A stretch of 64,000 nucleotides of DNA, taken from positions 372,001 through 436,000 of the forward strand of contig NZ_JAAILI010000008.1 of NCBI RefSeq assembly GCF_012650175.1, written 5' to 3'. The notes under the pieces are model-generated. The model was not told the origin of the DNA and did no database searches. It saw only the letters and a list, made by a program, of their open reading frames with translations. The position numbers were made by a program, and so were the translations under genes. Shown one piece after another: positions 25,339 to 33,499 of this stretch. Position 1 is the first letter of the stretch; the number at the start of each line of letters is the position of its first letter. This stretch comes from Sphingomonas sp. S2M10 (GTDB lineage Bacteria > Pseudomonadota > Alphaproteobacteria > Sphingomonadales > Sphingomonadaceae).

Positions 25339-26169
25339 ATGTCGAGACGCACCTATGTGCTGCTCGCGGGTCTGGCGGTGCTTGCCGCGACGCCTGTAGC
25401 GGCACAGGAGAAGCCGGGGTTCAAGGACACTCCCATCCTGCCGGGGGACGGCAACTGGCACGTCCATGATTCGGACCGGCCCTATCCGATCGTCGTCACC
25501 CCCGCCGCGCAGCCCGGCGGCGCGCCCTCGGACGCGATCGTCCTGTTCGACGGCCGCTCGCTCGATGCCTGGACCGCGCAGCGCAAGCTGTGGCCGGTGG
25601 CGAACGGCGTGCTCACCGTGCCGACCCGCGCGAGCAGCGGCGGCGAGAATGCGCTGATCACCAAGCAGAGCTTCGGCGACGTTCAGCTCCACCTCGAGTT
25701 CCGCTCGCCCAATCCGCCGACCAAGAGCTCGCAGGATCGCGGCAACAGCGGCATCTGGTTCATGCAGCGCTACGAGATCCAGATCCTCGACGGCTATCAG
25801 AACCCCACCTATGCCGATGGCACGGTGGGCGGCGTCTATGGCTGGAAGCCGCCGCTGGTGAATCCGTCGCGCAAGCCCGGCGAGTGGCAGAGCTACGACG
25901 TGGTGTTCGAGCGCCCCCGCTTCGCCGCCGACGGCAAGCTGCTGCGCCCGGCCTATATCACCGCCTTCCTCAACGGCGTGCTGGTGCAGAACCATCAGGC
26001 GATGCTGGGCACCACCAACTGGCGCCACATCGCCGAATATACCGCGCATGCCGATGCCCTGCCGATCCAGCTGCAGGACCATGACTCGCCGGTATCGTTC
26101 CGCAACATCTGGGTGCGCCCGCTGCCCGAAGCAGCGATCGCGCACGACCTTCCCGGAGACCGCAAATGA
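25339..26169 (+). CDS. Exported DUF1080 (3-keto-disaccharide hydrolase) protein
   Basis: The protein has 276 residues. A signal peptide (RRTYVLLAGLAVLAATPVAAQ) is followed by a LamG-like jelly-roll of the DUF1080/PF06439 type: ALVLFDGRSLDAWT-like opening (IVLFDGRSLDAW), LHLEFRSP, GNSGIWFMQRYEIQILDGY, and FRNIWVRPL at the end. Members hydrolyse 3-keto-glycosides. ATG 25339 follows GGGGAGAGAGAAGC; a longer frame to 25156 runs through the repeat element and is rejected. It overlaps the next gene by ATGA (26166-26169). In this operon it should cut the glycosidic bond after the GMC complex oxidises C3. Confidence 0.9.
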   Translation: MSRRTYVLLAGLAVLAATPVAAQEKPGFKDTPILPGDGNWHVHDSDRPYPIVVTPAAQPGGAPSDAIVLFDGRSLDAWTAQRKLWPVANGVLTVPTRASSGGENALITKQSFGDVQLHLEFRSPNPPTKSSQDRGNSGIWFMQRYEIQILDGYQNPTYADGTVGGVYGWKPPLVNPSRKPGEWQSYDVVFERPRFAADGKLLRPAYITAFLNGVLVQNHQAMLGTTNWRHIAEYTAHADALPIQLQDHDSPVSFRNIWVRPLPEAAIAHDLPGDRK

Positions 26170-26729
26170 TCGTCGACCGTCGCGCCGCGCTTACCGGCGT
26201 GCTCGCCCTGTTCGGGGCCAGCGTGTTCGCTCCCATCGCCCGCGCCGCGCAGATGACCGCGACGCAGCTGATCCCCGAGGGGCCGCCGAGCGTCGCCGTG
26301 TTCAATCCCGCCCAGCGCGCGCTGATGACCGCGCTCAGCGAGCGGGTGATTCCTACCACCGATACGCCGGGCGCGATCGCCGCGGGCGTACCCGACTTCA
26401 TCGAGAAGCTGCTCGCCGACTGGGCGATGCCGGGCGACCGTGTGCCGATCGTCGCCGGGCTCGACGCGATCGAGGCGCGTGCCCAGCAGGACTATAAGGT
26501 CTCCGCCGCCAAGGCGACGCCGGAACAGCAGGACGCGCTGCTCACGCTCGCGATGAACGACCAGATCCCGGGCGGCAAGACCTTCTTCGAGGCGTTCCGC
26601 CAGCTGGTGATCACCGGGTACTACACCTCGGAGATCGGCATCACCCAGGAGCGCGAATATCTGCCGGTGCCGGGCGAATATAACGGTGCCTTCCCCTATT
26701 CCCAGGTCAACAAGGTGTACAGCGCATGA
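26166..26729 (+). CDS. Gluconate 2-dehydrogenase subunit 3 family protein (Tat-exported)
   Basis: This 187-residue protein has a Tat signal (IVDRRAALTGVLALFGASVFAP). The small-subunit fold of FAD-dependent gluconate/glucoside dehydrogenases follows (ALMTALSERVIPTTDTPGAIAAGVPDFIEKLLAD, FFEAFRQLVITGYYTSEIG). The small subunit usually carries the Tat signal that exports the co-folded GMC subunit. The GMC protein encoded at 27603 indeed has no signal of its own. Overlaps with both neighbours are ATGA. Together with the cytochrome (23878) this makes a full three-component dehydrogenase. Confidence 0.9.
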   Translation: MIVDRRAALTGVLALFGASVFAPIARAAQMTATQLIPEGPPSVAVFNPAQRALMTALSERVIPTTDTPGAIAAGVPDFIEKLLADWAMPGDRVPIVAGLDAIEARAQQDYKVSAAKATPEQQDALLTLAMNDQIPGGKTFFEAFRQLVITGYYTSEIGITQEREYLPVPGEYNGAFPYSQVNKVYSA

Positions 26730-27571
26730 GGATCACCCGTCGCACTCTGCTCGCCGGCGCCGGCGGCGTCACCGCCCTTGCGCTGGTGGACCGCCTGATC
26801 CCGCAAGCCTTCGCCGCACAGGTCCCCGCCGTCGGCATCCAGCTCTACACCGTGCGCGACATCTTCCAGAAGGATCCCGCCGGCACGCTCGAGGCGATCG
26901 CCAGGATCGGCTATCGCGAGGTCGAGTTCGGCGGCGGCGGCTATGACAGCATGGACCCGGCGATGCTCCGCGCCACGATGGACAAGGCCGGCCTGCGCTG
27001 CCCCTCGCTCCACATCGGCTATGACGCGCTGCTCGGCCAGTTCGACAAGTCCGTGACGATGGCGCGCACGCTCGGCGCCAAGACCGTCATCCTGCCCTAC
27101 ATGACCGACCAGCACCGCACCGAAGCCGGCTGGAACGCCGCGCTGCCGAACTTCAGGAGGTTCGCGACGCAGCTCAAGCAGGCGGGTTTCGACTTCGCCT
27201 ATCACAACCATGATTTCGAGTTCACCAACAAGCCCGGCGGCGTGAGCCTGTACGACCGGCTGCTCAAGGAAACCGATCCCGCACTGGTGAAGATCGAGCT
27301 CGACCTCTATTGGGCAAAGCGCGCCGGCCAGGATCTGCCGATGCTGATCGACCGGCTGAACAAGCGCCTTTATTCCTACCATGTGAAGGACATGCGCGCC
27401 GACGGCAGCATGTCCGCGGTAGGCACCGGCACGATTGACTTCGCCGCGCTGTTCAAGCGCCCGTCGAGCGCGCATGTCCGCCACTTCTATGTCGAGAATG
27501 ACGAGGCGCCCGCGCCCTATCTTCCGGACATCACCACCAGCTTCAAGACGCTGCAGACGCTGCGCTTCTGA
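26726..27571 (+). CDS. Tat-exported sugar isomerase/epimerase TIM-barrel enzyme
   Basis: The protein has 281 residues. A Tat signal (RITRRTLLAGAGGVTALALVD, cleaved after about AFAAQ) precedes a xylose-isomerase-like barrel. Motifs include VGIQLYTVRD, YREVEFGG, FAYHNHDFEF, ELDLYWAKRAG and YHVKDM, with Glu/Asp/His metal ligands. This is the subgroup that commonly travels with DUF1080 and GMC genes and includes keto-glycoside lyases and isomerases. It overlaps the subunit-3 gene by 4 bp and is followed 31 bp later by the GMC gene. The operon thus encodes one cytoplasmic and two periplasmic enzymes of this fold. Confidence 0.9.
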   Translation: MRITRRTLLAGAGGVTALALVDRLIPQAFAAQVPAVGIQLYTVRDIFQKDPAGTLEAIARIGYREVEFGGGGYDSMDPAMLRATMDKAGLRCPSLHIGYDALLGQFDKSVTMARTLGAKTVILPYMTDQHRTEAGWNAALPNFRRFATQLKQAGFDFAYHNHDFEFTNKPGGVSLYDRLLKETDPALVKIELDLYWAKRAGQDLPMLIDRLNKRLYSYHVKDMRADGSMSAVGTGTIDFAALFKRPSSAHVRHFYVENDEAPAPYLPDITTSFKTLQTLRF

Positions 27572-27602
27572 ATCATAACACGCCCTGGGAGAGGGAAACG
27601 AA

Positions 27603-29276
27603 ATGGCTGCAACCAACAGGTTCGACGCGATCGTCATCGGCTCGGGCGTCAGCGGCGGCTTCGCCGCGAAGGAACTCACCGAGAAGGGACTTCGCGTGCT
27701 GATGCTCGACCGCGGCCGTATGGTCGAGCATGGCGAAGGCTATCCGTACGACGGCAAGCCCGCATATGACGTACCGGCGCGCAACATCATGCCCAAGCCG
27801 CTGCAGGAGAAGGATTATTTCATTGCCAAGCGCGGCTATGTGCAGCCGAGCAGCATGGGCTTCTACAACAACGACCGGCTGAATCCCTATGCCTTTGACG
27901 AGGGCAGCAAATTCTACTGGATCCGCCCCGGCGCCGTAGGGGGGAAGTCGCTGATCTGGGGCCGCTGGAGTTTCCGCTGGAGCCCGGAGGATTTCGAGGC
28001 GAACAAGCGCGAGGGCGTGGATGGCGCCTGGCCCATCGGCTATGACGACCTCGCGCCCTGGTATGCCAAGGTCGAGGATTATATCGGCGTCTCGGGCTCG
28101 CGCGAGAACCTCCCCTATCTGCCGGACAGCAACTTCCAGCCCCCCATCCCGATGAATGTCGCGGAGAAGTGGTTGAAGGAGCGGCTGGAAGCGAAGTTCC
28201 CCGGGCGCAAGCTGATCAACACCCGCCTGTCCAACATGACCGAGGACAAGCCCGACCAGGGCCGCACCAAGTGCCAGTTCCGCAACCAGTGCGGCAATGG
28301 CTGTTCGTTCGGTGCCTATTTCTCGACCCAGGCGGTCACCCTCCCCGCCGCCCGCGCGACGGGCCGCCTGACGCTCCAGTCGGACGCGGTGGTCACCAAC
28401 CTCGAATATGACGCCGCGAAGAAGCGGGTCACCGGCGTACGCTATGTCGATGCCAAGACCGGCCAGGCCCAGGTGGTGAATGCGGAGCTGGTGTTCCTCT
28501 GCGCATCGGCGATGGGCTCGAACCAGATCCTGCTCAATTCACGACCGGCGGGCAGCGAGCGCAGCCATTTCGACAGCAGCGGCACGCTGGGCCGCTATGT
28601 GATGGATCACATCTTCCGCGTCGGCATCGACGGGGAAATTCCCGGCATGACCGACCTGATCGAATATGGTCGGCGCCCCGGTGGGGTCTACATTCCCCGC
28701 TTCCGCAACATCGGCGGCGAGGAGGGCGTCGGCTTCAAGCGCGGCTATGGCTATCAGGGCAGCGCCTGGCGCGTGCCTTCCGCGCCGGTCGGCTTCGGCG
28801 CCTCGATGAAACACGCGATGCGCCGCTATGGCCCCTGGCGGTTCAGCATGGGCGCGTTCGGCGAATGCCTGCCCTACAAGGACAATCGCGTCTCGCTCCA
28901 CCCGAGCAAGGTCGACCGCTTCGGGGTGCCGCTGATGCGATTCGACGTCACCTTCCGCGAGAACGAATTGAAGCTGATTGCCGATGCCAAGGTACAGGGC
29001 GAGGCGATGCTGCGTGCGGCGGGACTGCAGAATGTGACGAGCAACGAAGGCGAACATGTGCCGGGCGACGCCATCCACGAAATGGGCGGCGCGCGCATGG
29101 GCGCCGATCCGCGCGCTTCGGTGCTGAACGGGTTCAGCCAGGCGCACGACGCATCGAACCTGTACGTCACCGATGGCGCGCAGATGGCGTCGGTTTCGTG
29201 CGTCAATCCGTCGCTGACCTTCATGGCACTGACGATGCGCGCCGCCGACCACGCAGTGAAGCAGCTGCGGGGCTGA
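27603..29276 (+). CDS. GMC oxidoreductase, FAD catalytic subunit of a sugar/glucoside dehydrogenase
   Basis: The protein has 557 residues. The FAD-binding GSGVSGG (13-19) is near the N-terminus. The GMC C-terminal active-site region has IHEMGGARMG and SCVNPSLTFMAL, where His and Asn are the expected catalytic pair. A Cys cluster C-x5-C-x3-C (C224, C230, C234; KCQFRNQCGNGC) recalls the iron-sulphur site of bacterial FAD-glucose dehydrogenases. There is no signal peptide, so it is probably exported with the Tat-tagged subunit 3. The likely reaction is oxidation of the C3 hydroxyl of a glycoside, with electrons to the operon's cytochrome c. It is the last gene before a strong hairpin at 29277. 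Confidence 0.92.
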   Translation: MAATNRFDAIVIGSGVSGGFAAKELTEKGLRVLMLDRGRMVEHGEGYPYDGKPAYDVPARNIMPKPLQEKDYFIAKRGYVQPSSMGFYNNDRLNPYAFDEGSKFYWIRPGAVGGKSLIWGRWSFRWSPEDFEANKREGVDGAWPIGYDDLAPWYAKVEDYIGVSGSRENLPYLPDSNFQPPIPMNVAEKWLKERLEAKFPGRKLINTRLSNMTEDKPDQGRTKCQFRNQCGNGCSFGAYFSTQAVTLPAARATGRLTLQSDAVVTNLEYDAAKKRVTGVRYVDAKTGQAQVVNAELVFLCASAMGSNQILLNSRPAGSERSHFDSSGTLGRYVMDHIFRVGIDGEIPGMTDLIEYGRRPGGVYIPRFRNIGGEEGVGFKRGYGYQGSAWRVPSAPVGFGASMKHAMRRYGPWRFSMGAFGECLPYKDNRVSLHPSKVDRFGVPLMRFDVTFRENELKLIADAKVQGEAMLRAAGLQNVTSNEGEHVPGDAIHEMGGARMGADPRASVLNGFSQAHDASNLYVTDGAQMASVSCVNPSLTFMALTMRAADHAVKQLRG

Positions 29277-29314
29277 ACCGAAGGAGCGCGCCGACGACGG
29301 CGCGCTCCTTCGGT
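29277..29314 (+). terminator. Strong hairpin terminator after the GMC gene
   Basis: Perfect 16-bp arms ACCGAAGGAGCGCGCC (29277-29292) and complement (29299-29314) surround a six-base loop, starting directly after the stop codon. There is no T-run, but the stem would be very stable. It closes the sugar-oxidation operon before the oppositely oriented tRNA. Confidence 0.8.
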
Positions 29315-29332
29315 CGGCGATTCAAGGAAAGC

Positions 29333-29407
29333 TGGCTGGGGCGGGAGGATTCGAACCTCCGAATGACGGTACCAAAAACCGTTGCCTTACCACTTGGCGA
29401 CGCCCCA
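29333..29407 (-). tRNA. tRNA-Gln (anticodon TTG)
   Basis: On the minus strand the gene begins TGGGGCGTCGCCAAGTGG and ends CGCCCCAGCCA, giving a perfect 7-bp acceptor stem, discriminator G and encoded CCA. The anticodon arm is ACGGT-TTTTGGT-ACCGT, reading TTG for glutamine. The T arm contains GGTTCGAATCC. All arms close; 75 nt. It lies upstream of ilvE on the same strand. Confidence 0.96.
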
Positions 29408-29430
29408 ACGGGAAGCGGGCTTATAGAGCC

Positions 29431-30528
29431 TCAGAACAGACGTTCAAGCCATCCGTGCGGGTCCGCCACCGTTCCGCGCTGAATTCCCACCAACTGCTCG
29501 CGCAGCCGCTCGGTCAGCAGGCCGGGGCCACCATTGCCGATCTGGAAGTCGAAGCCTTGCCCACGCACCGCGCCGATCGGCGTCACCACCGCGGCGGTGC
29601 CGCAGGCAAAGGCCTCGCGCAGGCGGCCGCTCTTGGCGTCCTCGCGCCACTGGTCGATCGAATAGCGCTCCTCGCGGACCTCGACGCCCGCGTCGCGCGC
29701 CAGCGTGATCAGCGATTCGCGGGTGATGCCCGGAAGGATCGTGCCCGAGAGGGGCGGGGTGGCGATCGAGCCGTCGTCGAAGACGAAGAACACGTTCATG
29801 CCGCCCAGCTCCTCGACATAGCGGTTCTCGACCGCGTCGAGGAACACCACCTGGTCGCAGCCCTGGCGGATCGCCTCGGCCTGGGCGACCAGGCTGCCGG
29901 CATAGTTGCCGCCGCACTTGGCGGCCCCCGTGCCGCCCGGCGCGGCGCGGGTATAGTGATCGGACACCCACAGCGTCACCGACGGCGCGCCGCCCTTGAA
30001 ATAGGCGCCCGCCGGCGAGGCGATCACCAGATACAGATATTCGCTCGCCGGCTTGACGCCGAGGAAGGTCTCGCTCGCGAACATGAAGGGGCGGAGGTAC
30101 AGCGAGGCGCCCTCGCCTTCCGGGATCCAGTCGCGATCGGCCTCGACCAGCGCGCGGATCGACGAAAGGAACAGCGCCTCCGGCAACGGCGTCATCGCCA
30201 TCCGCTCGGCCGATTCGCGGAAGCGGCGGGCATTCTCGGCCGGGCGGAACAGCCCCGCACCGCCATCGGGCAGGCGGTAGGCCTTGAGGCCCTCGAAAAT
30301 CTCCTGCGCATAATGGAGCACGGCGCAGGCGGGGTCGATCTGGAGCGGCGCATAGGGCTGGATGCGCGCGTCGTGCCAGCCCTTGTCGGCCGAATAGCGG
30401 ATCACCGCCATGTGATCGGTAAATACCTTGCCGAAGCCGGGGTTGGCGAGGATCGTCGCGCGCTCGTCACGCTCGCGCGGATTGGTATGGGCTTCGAATT
30501 CGAAATCCAGGATCGTCGCGTCTTCCAT
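29431..30528 (-). CDS. ilvE: Branched-chain amino acid aminotransferase (class IV)
   Basis: This 365-residue PLP enzyme interconverts Leu, Ile and Val with their 2-oxo acids. Class IV motifs are clear: LHYAQEIFEGLKAYR, YLRPFMFASE, CGGNYAGSLVAQAEA with the active-site region, VEELGGMNVFFV, and GTILPGITRESLI. Length and the N-terminal extension match the longer BCAT-II type of alphaproteobacteria. ATG 30528 is chosen; the codon before it is GTG and gives the same frame. It is divergent from the MarR gene and followed by tRNA-Gln on the same strand. No attenuator-like leader peptide was found. Confidence 0.94.
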   Translation of the reverse strand: MEDATILDFEFEAHTNPRERDERATILANPGFGKVFTDHMAVIRYSADKGWHDARIQPYAPLQIDPACAVLHYAQEIFEGLKAYRLPDGGAGLFRPAENARRFRESAERMAMTPLPEALFLSSIRALVEADRDWIPEGEGASLYLRPFMFASETFLGVKPASEYLYLVIASPAGAYFKGGAPSVTLWVSDHYTRAAPGGTGAAKCGGNYAGSLVAQAEAIRQGCDQVVFLDAVENRYVEELGGMNVFFVFDDGSIATPPLSGTILPGITRESLITLARDAGVEVREERYSIDQWREDAKSGRLREAFACGTAAVVTPIGAVRGQGFDFQIGNGGPGLLTERLREQLVGIQRGTVADPHGWLERLF

Positions 30529-30597
30529 CACTCGGTCTTTCTCGTCCCCAGAGCCTCGGGTTGCGCAGGACTAGGCGCGGTGGCAGAAACGGTCAAC

Positions 30598-31083
30598 ATG
30601 GCTGCCCCAATTCCTGCCTCTCCCCTCTTCCTGCGCGAACCCGAAATCCGGCGCGGCATCGAGCTGCTCTATTTCGGCTATTCGCATCTCACCCGCTCGA
30701 TCGACGACGGGCTGGCGCGCCAGGGGCTGGGCCGGGCGCACCACCGCGCGCTCTATTTCATCGCCCGCAAGCCCGATTTGACGGTGAGCGAGCTGCTCTC
30801 GCTGCTGGCGATCACCAAACAGTCGCTGGGGCGGGTGCTGGGTGAACTGGCCGAGCGCGGGCTTGTCGAGACGCGTGCGGGAACACGCGACCGGCGGCAG
30901 CGGCTGTTGCGGCTCACGCCGGCGGGGGCGACGCTGGAAGCGGAGTTGTTCGAGGCGCTGCGCGAAAAAATGGCCGGCGCCTATTCAAGCGCCGGCCAGG
31001 GAGCCGTCGGGGGATTCTGGGCCGTGCTCGAGGGGCTGATGCCCGAGGACGAGCGCGGCCGCGCAGCGACGCTGGGGCGCTGA
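30598..31083 (+). CDS. MarR-family transcriptional regulator
   Basis: The protein has about 161 residues. A winged-helix MarR fold is seen in YFGYSHLTRSIDDGLARQGLGRAHHRALYFI, LTVSELLSLLAITKQSLGRVLGELAERGLVET and the wing GTRDRRQRLLRLTPAG. The start could be ATG 30598, or GTG 30580 with AGGA nine bases upstream; the ATG is used here. It is divergent from ilvE with a gap of about 70 bp, so both promoters lie there. The gene converges on the hemerythrin gene. The ligand and targets are not readable; ilvE is a possible target only by position. Confidence 0.87.
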   Translation: MAAPIPASPLFLREPEIRRGIELLYFGYSHLTRSIDDGLARQGLGRAHHRALYFIARKPDLTVSELLSLLAITKQSLGRVLGELAERGLVETRAGTRDRRQRLLRLTPAGATLEAELFEALREKMAGAYSSAGQGAVGGFWAVLEGLMPEDERGRAATLGR

Positions 31084-31106
31084 CGCGCCCAGCATCGCCG
31101 CGGGGT

Positions 31107-31721
31107 TCAGGCGACCTTGAAGCCTTCCTTGTTCATCGAAAGCGTGAGGGCCTTGTTCTTTTCCTCGCTCAGCTGGGCGCGGAGCTCGGGAAACAGCTGG
31201 TCCTCTTCCTCGCGGATGTGCTTTTCCAGCGCGGCGCGGAATTCCTTCACCTTCTCCAGCCACTTGGGCGAGGTGCTCGGCATGTTCTCGAGTTCGTAGA
31301 GGAACTGCTTCACATAGCCGTGCTCGGCGTTGAGCTCATCCGCCTGCTCGGTCTTCCCCGCTTCGCGGAGCGCCGGATAGATGACATTCTCTTCCTCAAT
31401 CGCATGCTTCATCAGCGCGTGCTTGATGTGCGCAAGCAGCATGTTGCGGCGGATCGTCGCCTTGTCGTCGGTCGCTTCGAGCGTGTCGAACACCTTGAGC
31501 ACCGCCTTGTGCTCGGCCTTCAGCGCGTCGTCCCAGTTGCCGGCGAGCGCGCTCGGCGCCTGCACCGCAGCCTTGCGGCCCAGCATCGCGAGCAGGCCCA
31601 GCGCCGCGCCGCCCGCCGCCGCGCCGGCGATCACGCCCAGATTGGCGCCGTTGCTGCTCGTCTTGGCCGTGTTGTTCGCGGCGGTCTTGGTGTTCCGCTT
31701 CGGTTCGGTCGTGGTAGCCAT
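31107..31721 (-). CDS. Membrane-anchored hemerythrin-domain protein
   Basis: The protein has 204 residues. A Thr/Asn/Lys-rich N-terminus and a short hydrophobic segment (LGVIAGAAAGGAALGLLAML, about residues 28-47) precede a four-helix hemerythrin domain. His/Glu ligands are in LKAEHKAVL, HIKHALMKHAIEEENVIYP, NAEHGYVKQF and LEKHIREEEDQLFPEL. Such di-iron domains bind oxygen or nitric oxide or buffer iron under stress. GGAGG stands just before ATG 31721. The promoter at 31756-31780 matches the EcfG general-stress sigma consensus, so stress induction is likely. Confidence 0.9.
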   Translation of the reverse strand: MATTTEPKRNTKTAANNTAKTSSNGANLGVIAGAAAGGAALGLLAMLGRKAAVQAPSALAGNWDDALKAEHKAVLKVFDTLEATDDKATIRRNMLLAHIKHALMKHAIEEENVIYPALREAGKTEQADELNAEHGYVKQFLYELENMPSTSPKWLEKVKEFRAALEKHIREEEDQLFPELRAQLSEEKNKALTLSMNKEGFKVA

Positions 31722-31755
31722 GAAAGCCTCCGTCGATACGTGGGATCGGAGGCTT

Positions 31756-31780
31756 AACCGTTGGGAATACTAGGCGTTCC
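31756..31780 (-). promoter_or_regulatory. EcfG-type (general stress) promoter of the hemerythrin gene
   Basis: Read on the minus strand, GGAAC (31780-31776) is followed after 17 bases by GTT (31758-31756, within CGGTT). The alphaproteobacterial sigma-EcfG consensus is GGAAC-N16/17-CGTT. The predicted transcript would start about 25-30 bases before the hemerythrin ATG. Confidence 0.7.
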
Positions 31781-31793
31781 GTAGACGAACGCG

Positions 31794-32600
31794 CTATTTG
31801 CGCGCTTCGGCGGCCATTTCGGCGTTGCGACGCGCGGACGCCGCGATCGTCTCGCGCAGCAAGGTGGTCAACGCGTTGTCGCGATCGAGCACGTTCAGGC
31901 CCTCGCGGGTAGAGCCGCCGGGGCTCGCGACGCGATCTGCCAGCACGGCCGGGCTCTCGCTCGCAGCCGCCGCCATCAACCCCGAACCTTCGACGGTGGC
32001 GAGCGCCAGCCGCTGCGCCTGATCGGCGGGGAGGCCGAGCGCGGCACCCGCCTGGGCCAGCGCATCGACGAAGCGGAAGACGAAGCCCGGGCCGCAGCCG
32101 GCGAGCGCTGTCAGCGCATCGAGCATCGGCTCGCTCGGCACCCATTCGACCAGCCCGAGCGGCTGCATCAGCGTCTCGGCCGCCGCGCGCGCCCCGGCAT
32201 CGTCGCTGGGCGTGGTGAGGCCGACGACGCCCTTGCCGATCGCGACCGGCAGGTTGGGCATCGCGCGCACAACGGTCTGCGCCCCCAGCACCTCCGCCAG
32301 CGTCGCGACCTCCACCCCCGCCAGGATCGACACCAGCAGCGGCACGCCCGCCACGAACGGCGCGAGTACCGGCGCGACCTTGTGGAGTTGCTGCGGCTTC
32401 ACCGCGAGCACCAGCGCGGTCGGCCGCTCGCCCTCGGGCGGCGCGGTCACATGCCGCACGCCCTCGGGGATGGAAGGGCTGCCCGGATCAATGACGGTGA
32501 TCGCGGCAGGATCGATTCCCGCCCCGGCCCAACGGCGGAGCATCGCCCCGCCCATATTGCCGGCACCGACCAGCCAGATCCGTTCGAGCAGCGCAGTCAT
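31794..32600 (-). CDS. proC: Pyrroline-5-carboxylate reductase
   Basis: The 268-residue enzyme performs the last step of proline synthesis, NAD(P)H-dependent reduction of pyrroline-5-carboxylate. The N-terminal Rossmann motif is VGAGNMGGAMLRRW. The family blocks VVRAMPNLPVAIGKGV, ALAGCGPGFVFRFVDALAQAG and the signature VASPGGSTREGLNVLDR are present. Length matches bacterial ProC. ATG 32600 lies one base after the stop of the YbjN-domain gene, so the two are probably co-transcribed. The gene ends about 35 bp before the start region of the hemerythrin promoter. Confidence 0.95.
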   Translation of the reverse strand: MTALLERIWLVGAGNMGGAMLRRWAGAGIDPAAITVIDPGSPSIPEGVRHVTAPPEGERPTALVLAVKPQQLHKVAPVLAPFVAGVPLLVSILAGVEVATLAEVLGAQTVVRAMPNLPVAIGKGVVGLTTPSDDAGARAAAETLMQPLGLVEWVPSEPMLDALTALAGCGPGFVFRFVDALAQAGAALGLPADQAQRLALATVEGSGLMAAAASESPAVLADRVASPGGSTREGLNVLDRDNALTTLLRETIAASARRNAEMAAEARK

Positions 32601-32601
32601 C

Positions 32602-33111
32602 TCAGGCCTCGCCCTGGGTCTCGATCAGCGCCGCGGCGATCGCCTCGCTGGGCGTTTTGCCGCCCCAAAGGACGAACTGAAACACGGGGTAGAAGCGCTC
32701 GCACTCGTCGATCGCGCTTTCCACCAGCAGCTCGGCCTGGGCGAGCGTCAGCGACGCGCCCTCGTCGCCGTCGATCAGCGCGGCGTGGCGGAACAGCAGG
32801 ATGCCGGTCGAGGACCAGAGCTCGAAATGGCCGATCCACAATTGCTCGTTGACCAGCCCGATCGTCTCGTAGACCAGCCCGCGCCGCTCCTCGGGGACGC
32901 GCACGTCGGGGAAGCCCATGAACTGGAGCACGCCGTCGTCCTCGCGCCAGATCGCGCGGAGTTCATACTGGGTCCAGCTGCCCTTCACCTTGGCGACGAT
33001 CTCGTCGTCCTCGCGCTCATGGGTCCAACCATGCGCGGCGAAATAGGTTTCGAGCATGTCGATGGGCGCGGCGGCGTCGCGGTCGAATTCCGCTTCGTCT
33101 AGCATGCCCAT
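32602..33111 (-). CDS. YbjN-domain protein (type III secretion chaperone-like fold)
   Basis: The 169-residue acidic protein has the YbjN pattern: APIDMLETYFAAHGWTHEREDDEIVAKVKGSWTQYELR, then DDGVLQFMGFPDVRVPEERR and a conserved C-terminal helix with YPVFQFVLWGGKTPSEAIAAAL. YbjN-family proteins are small soluble regulators or chaperone-like factors with no settled biochemical role. It ends one base before proC begins. YbjN followed by proC seems to be a conserved pair in sphingomonads, as I recall it. Alternative start ATG 33105 (MLDEAEF) is equally possible. Confidence 0.85.
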   Translation of the reverse strand: MGMLDEAEFDRDAAAPIDMLETYFAAHGWTHEREDDEIVAKVKGSWTQYELRAIWREDDGVLQFMGFPDVRVPEERRGLVYETIGLVNEQLWIGHFELWSSTGILLFRHAALIDGDEGASLTLAQAELLVESAIDECERFYPVFQFVLWGGKTPSEAIAAALIETQGEA

Positions 33112-33223
33112 TCAGCCCTCGGTCGTGTAGCCATGCCCGCTAGTGCCAAGCACGCGGACGGGGCACAAGCTTGCGCCCGCGCCCCGCCGTTTAAAGCTGT
33201 GGACAAGGAAAGATAGGCCAGCG

Positions 33224-33484
33224 TCACGCATTCCCTTGCGGGGTCAGCTTCGCCTCCAGCGCATCAAGGCGCGCCTTCAGCGCATCGGCCTCGTCGCGCG
33301 CGGCGGCGGCCATTGCCTTGACCGCCTCGAACTCGTCACGGCTGACGAAATCGAGCCCGCCGATCCATTCACGGGCGCGTTCGCGCGCACCGGCCTCGGC
33401 TTCGCGGGCCACCCCGGCGAAAGTGCCGGCGGCGCCATTCACCATCTTCACCAGATCGTCGAACAGGCGGTTGTCGGTCTGCAT
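33224..33484 (-). CDS. ubiK: UbiK-like accessory factor (BMFP domain)
   Basis: This 86-residue protein is almost entirely helical. The N-terminal amphipathic region NRLFDDLVKMVNGAAGTFAGV is followed by a C-terminal coiled coil (ADALKARLDALEAKL), the hallmark of the BMFP/YqiC family. UbiK proteins form trimers that help late ubiquinone-biosynthesis enzymes at the membrane. ATG 33484 is used; a GTG five codons upstream (33499) abuts the tspO stop and is also possible. It lies 15 bp after tspO on the same strand. Confidence 0.83.
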   Translation of the reverse strand: MQTDNRLFDDLVKMVNGAAGTFAGVAREAEAGARERAREWIGGLDFVSRDEFEAVKAMAAAARDEADALKARLDALEAKLTPQGNA

Positions 33485-33499
33485 GTCAAAAAACCCCAC

